DNA from: an uncultured Planctomycetaceae bacterium
GTDB taxonomy: Bacteria > Planctomycetota > Planctomycetia > Pirellulales > Thermoguttaceae
Assembly (NCBI GenBank): GCA_946408825.1
Contig: CAMJTU010000006.1
Location: 62,001-126,000, forward strand
Direction of reading: 5' to 3'
Length of the DNA stretch: 64,000 nt
Positions 63,134 through 64,000 of this stretch are shown in pieces. The notes under the pieces are model-generated. The model was given only the letters and a program-made list of their open reading frames with translations. It was not told where the DNA came from and ran no database searches. The translations under genes and the position numbers were made by a program. The first letter of the stretch is position 1. Every line of letters starts with the position of its first letter.

Positions 63134-63181
63134 TACTAAAAGCAGCGCTATTCTCGTGCTTACTTAGGTCAGACGCGAACG

Positions 63182-64000
63182 TCAAACAAGTTTCGTAACG
63201 CCAGGTTCGCCGATTTCGTAGTTGCCGTTCTGATCGCGCTTGGCGGGCGACGGACTGTCGAGACGAAGGTCGTCGATATTCGGAACGAGTTCGCGAGTGG
63301 AATTCATGACGTCGTCCATCGTAACGTAATCGCCAGTTTCCATCGCGGTGCGACCAAGAATGGCAGTGCGTGTCGCGTCGATCGCATATTGAACTTCGTT
63401 CCAAGGTTTATTTTCACGGATCGCCTTAAAGAGAAGATCATGTTCCGTCTGGTAGGAGTCGTTAGATTCGGATTCCGGCTTCCAGAGAACCTTACGGTTA
63501 CGAACGTCGCGCATCTCGGTTCCTTCGTAAATAGCAGGATCGCCGACGCCTTCGCCAACTTGAGCGCATCCCTTGGTTCCTTGGACGTTCGCTTGGAACA
63601 TACCCCAGCAGTTCGGGATCGTACGGGTATGAAGATTCATGCGACGTCCGTCTTTGAAGATAAATTCGATCGCGCCGCAGTCAATAAGCTGATCCTGCAT
63701 ACGACGCTGTCCCTGATCGTGCATATTGCAGATTCGTCCGCCAGATCCGAACGCGGCGATCGGATAATCGTCCATGCTCCAGCAACAGATGTCGATGTTG
63801 TGAATCAAAGCGTCGACAATAAAACCGCCGCTCGTCCAGTCAAAGCAGAAAATATTGCTGATTTCGTTCTGAAGATCGGTGTACCCCTCATGAAGATTAA
63901 GCATGTGCGGTCCCTGAAGACGATACACCCACGTGGTGAGAACGTCGCCAAGCTTACCGTCGCGAATCGCGTTAACAGTTTCTTCAGTACGGAGATAGTG
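63182..64000 (-). CDS. Gfo/Idh/MocA-family oxidoreductase, C-terminal part
   Basis: The reading frame is open from its stop codon (63182-63184) to the right edge of the window, so the N-terminal Rossmann part lies outside. The visible 272 residues contain TTWVYRLQGPHM, FDWTSGGFIVDALIHNIDICCW with the active-site His region (GG...H.ID), GRRMNLHTRTIPNCWG, and GDPAIYEG. The C-terminal part includes ENKPWNEVQYAIDATRTAILGRTAM, close to the exported planctomycete subfamily. A GTG inside the visible part (63926-63928) is not a start, since upstream sequence is coding. Confidence 0.9.
   Translation of the reverse strand, partial: HYLRTEETVNAIRDGKLGDVLTTWVYRLQGPHMLNLHEGYTDLQNEISNIFCFDWTSGGFIVDALIHNIDICCWSMDDYPIAAFGSGGRICNMHDQGQRRMQDQLIDCGAIEFIFKDGRRMNLHTRTIPNCWGMFQANVQGTKGCAQVGEGVGDPAIYEGTEMRDVRNRKVLWKPESESNDSYQTEHDLLFKAIRENKPWNEVQYAIDATRTAILGRTAMETGDYVTMDDVMNSTRELVPNIDDLRLDSPSPAKRDQNGNYEIGEPGVTKLV

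Noticed and set aside
1..64000. CRISPR arrays, rRNA genes, insertion sequences with transposase
   Set aside because: No regularly spaced repeats, rRNA-like sequence or transposase motifs were seen.

Overview
The window looks like a chromosomal segment of a Gram-negative planctomycete, probably a Pirellulales/Thermoguttaceae-type bacterium. This is inference from gene content. The evidence is several twin-arginine 'RR..FL' secreted phosphoesterases and oxidoreductases, a cytochrome c554-like multihaem protein, a NIPSNAP protein, a DUF1570 peptidase, a parallel beta-helix protein, many large secreted proteins of unknown function, and kdsB (CMP-Kdo synthesis, hence an LPS-type outer membrane). 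Base composition is moderate, GACGTC is strongly over-represented, and recognisable promoters are sigma70-like with short 16-17 bp spacers.

Layout. 1-10 kb: 5' part of purM (minus), rsmG with a long basic tail, a tandem pair of secreted metallophosphoesterases, a beta-helix protein, riboflavin synthase, and an MFS-like/small membrane protein group. 10-21 kb: an LpoB-like lipoprotein and a TlpA-like thioredoxin (minus), a GT-C membrane glycosyltransferase, fhs and rlmKL (plus), then a minus-strand trio of CsoR-family regulator, BtaB-like methyltransferase and exported BPL_N protein. 21.8-35 kb (plus): lipoprotein, AmmeMemoRadiSam radical SAM enzyme, multihaem cytochrome, PH-domain protein, double GDPD protein, peptidase, MMPL/RND exporter, glycosyltransferase, WYL regulator, tRNA-Ala(UGC).

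35.2-39.8 kb is a decayed prophage at the 3' end of tRNA-Ala. It holds an integrase with two frameshifts and a nonsense codon, a tail-chaperone pair arranged like lambda G/GT with a possible -1 frameshift, a truncated tape measure, and small membrane proteins. 51.2-53.2 kb is a second remnant, beside tRNA-Leu(UAA). It has a different integrase C-terminus, a broken tape-measure-like gene in the opposite orientation and frameshifted small genes. Between them lies an intact 11-kb chromosomal block: a Gfo/Idh oxidoreductase, a very large secreted protein, and a six-gene minus-strand cluster.

The most interesting unit is that cluster (44544-51172): cystathionine gamma-synthase/lyase-type PLP enzyme, PatB/MalY C-S lyase, alpha/beta hydrolase, ATP-grasp ligase, glutamate-cysteine ligase and a Dug3/EgtC-like class II amidotransferase. 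Together they suggest a gamma-glutamyl-cysteine-dependent thiol or sulfur-transfer pathway. It parallels ergothioneine biosynthesis in logic but has no EgtB or EgtD.

53.5-64 kb returns to housekeeping and secreted functions: GH43-like proteins, kdsB, a histidine-phosphatase-fold protein, YqeG phosphatase, a fused homocysteine methyltransferase/MTHFR, NIPSNAP, aldo/keto reductase, metallophosphoesterase, and a Gfo/Idh/MocA gene running off the right end.
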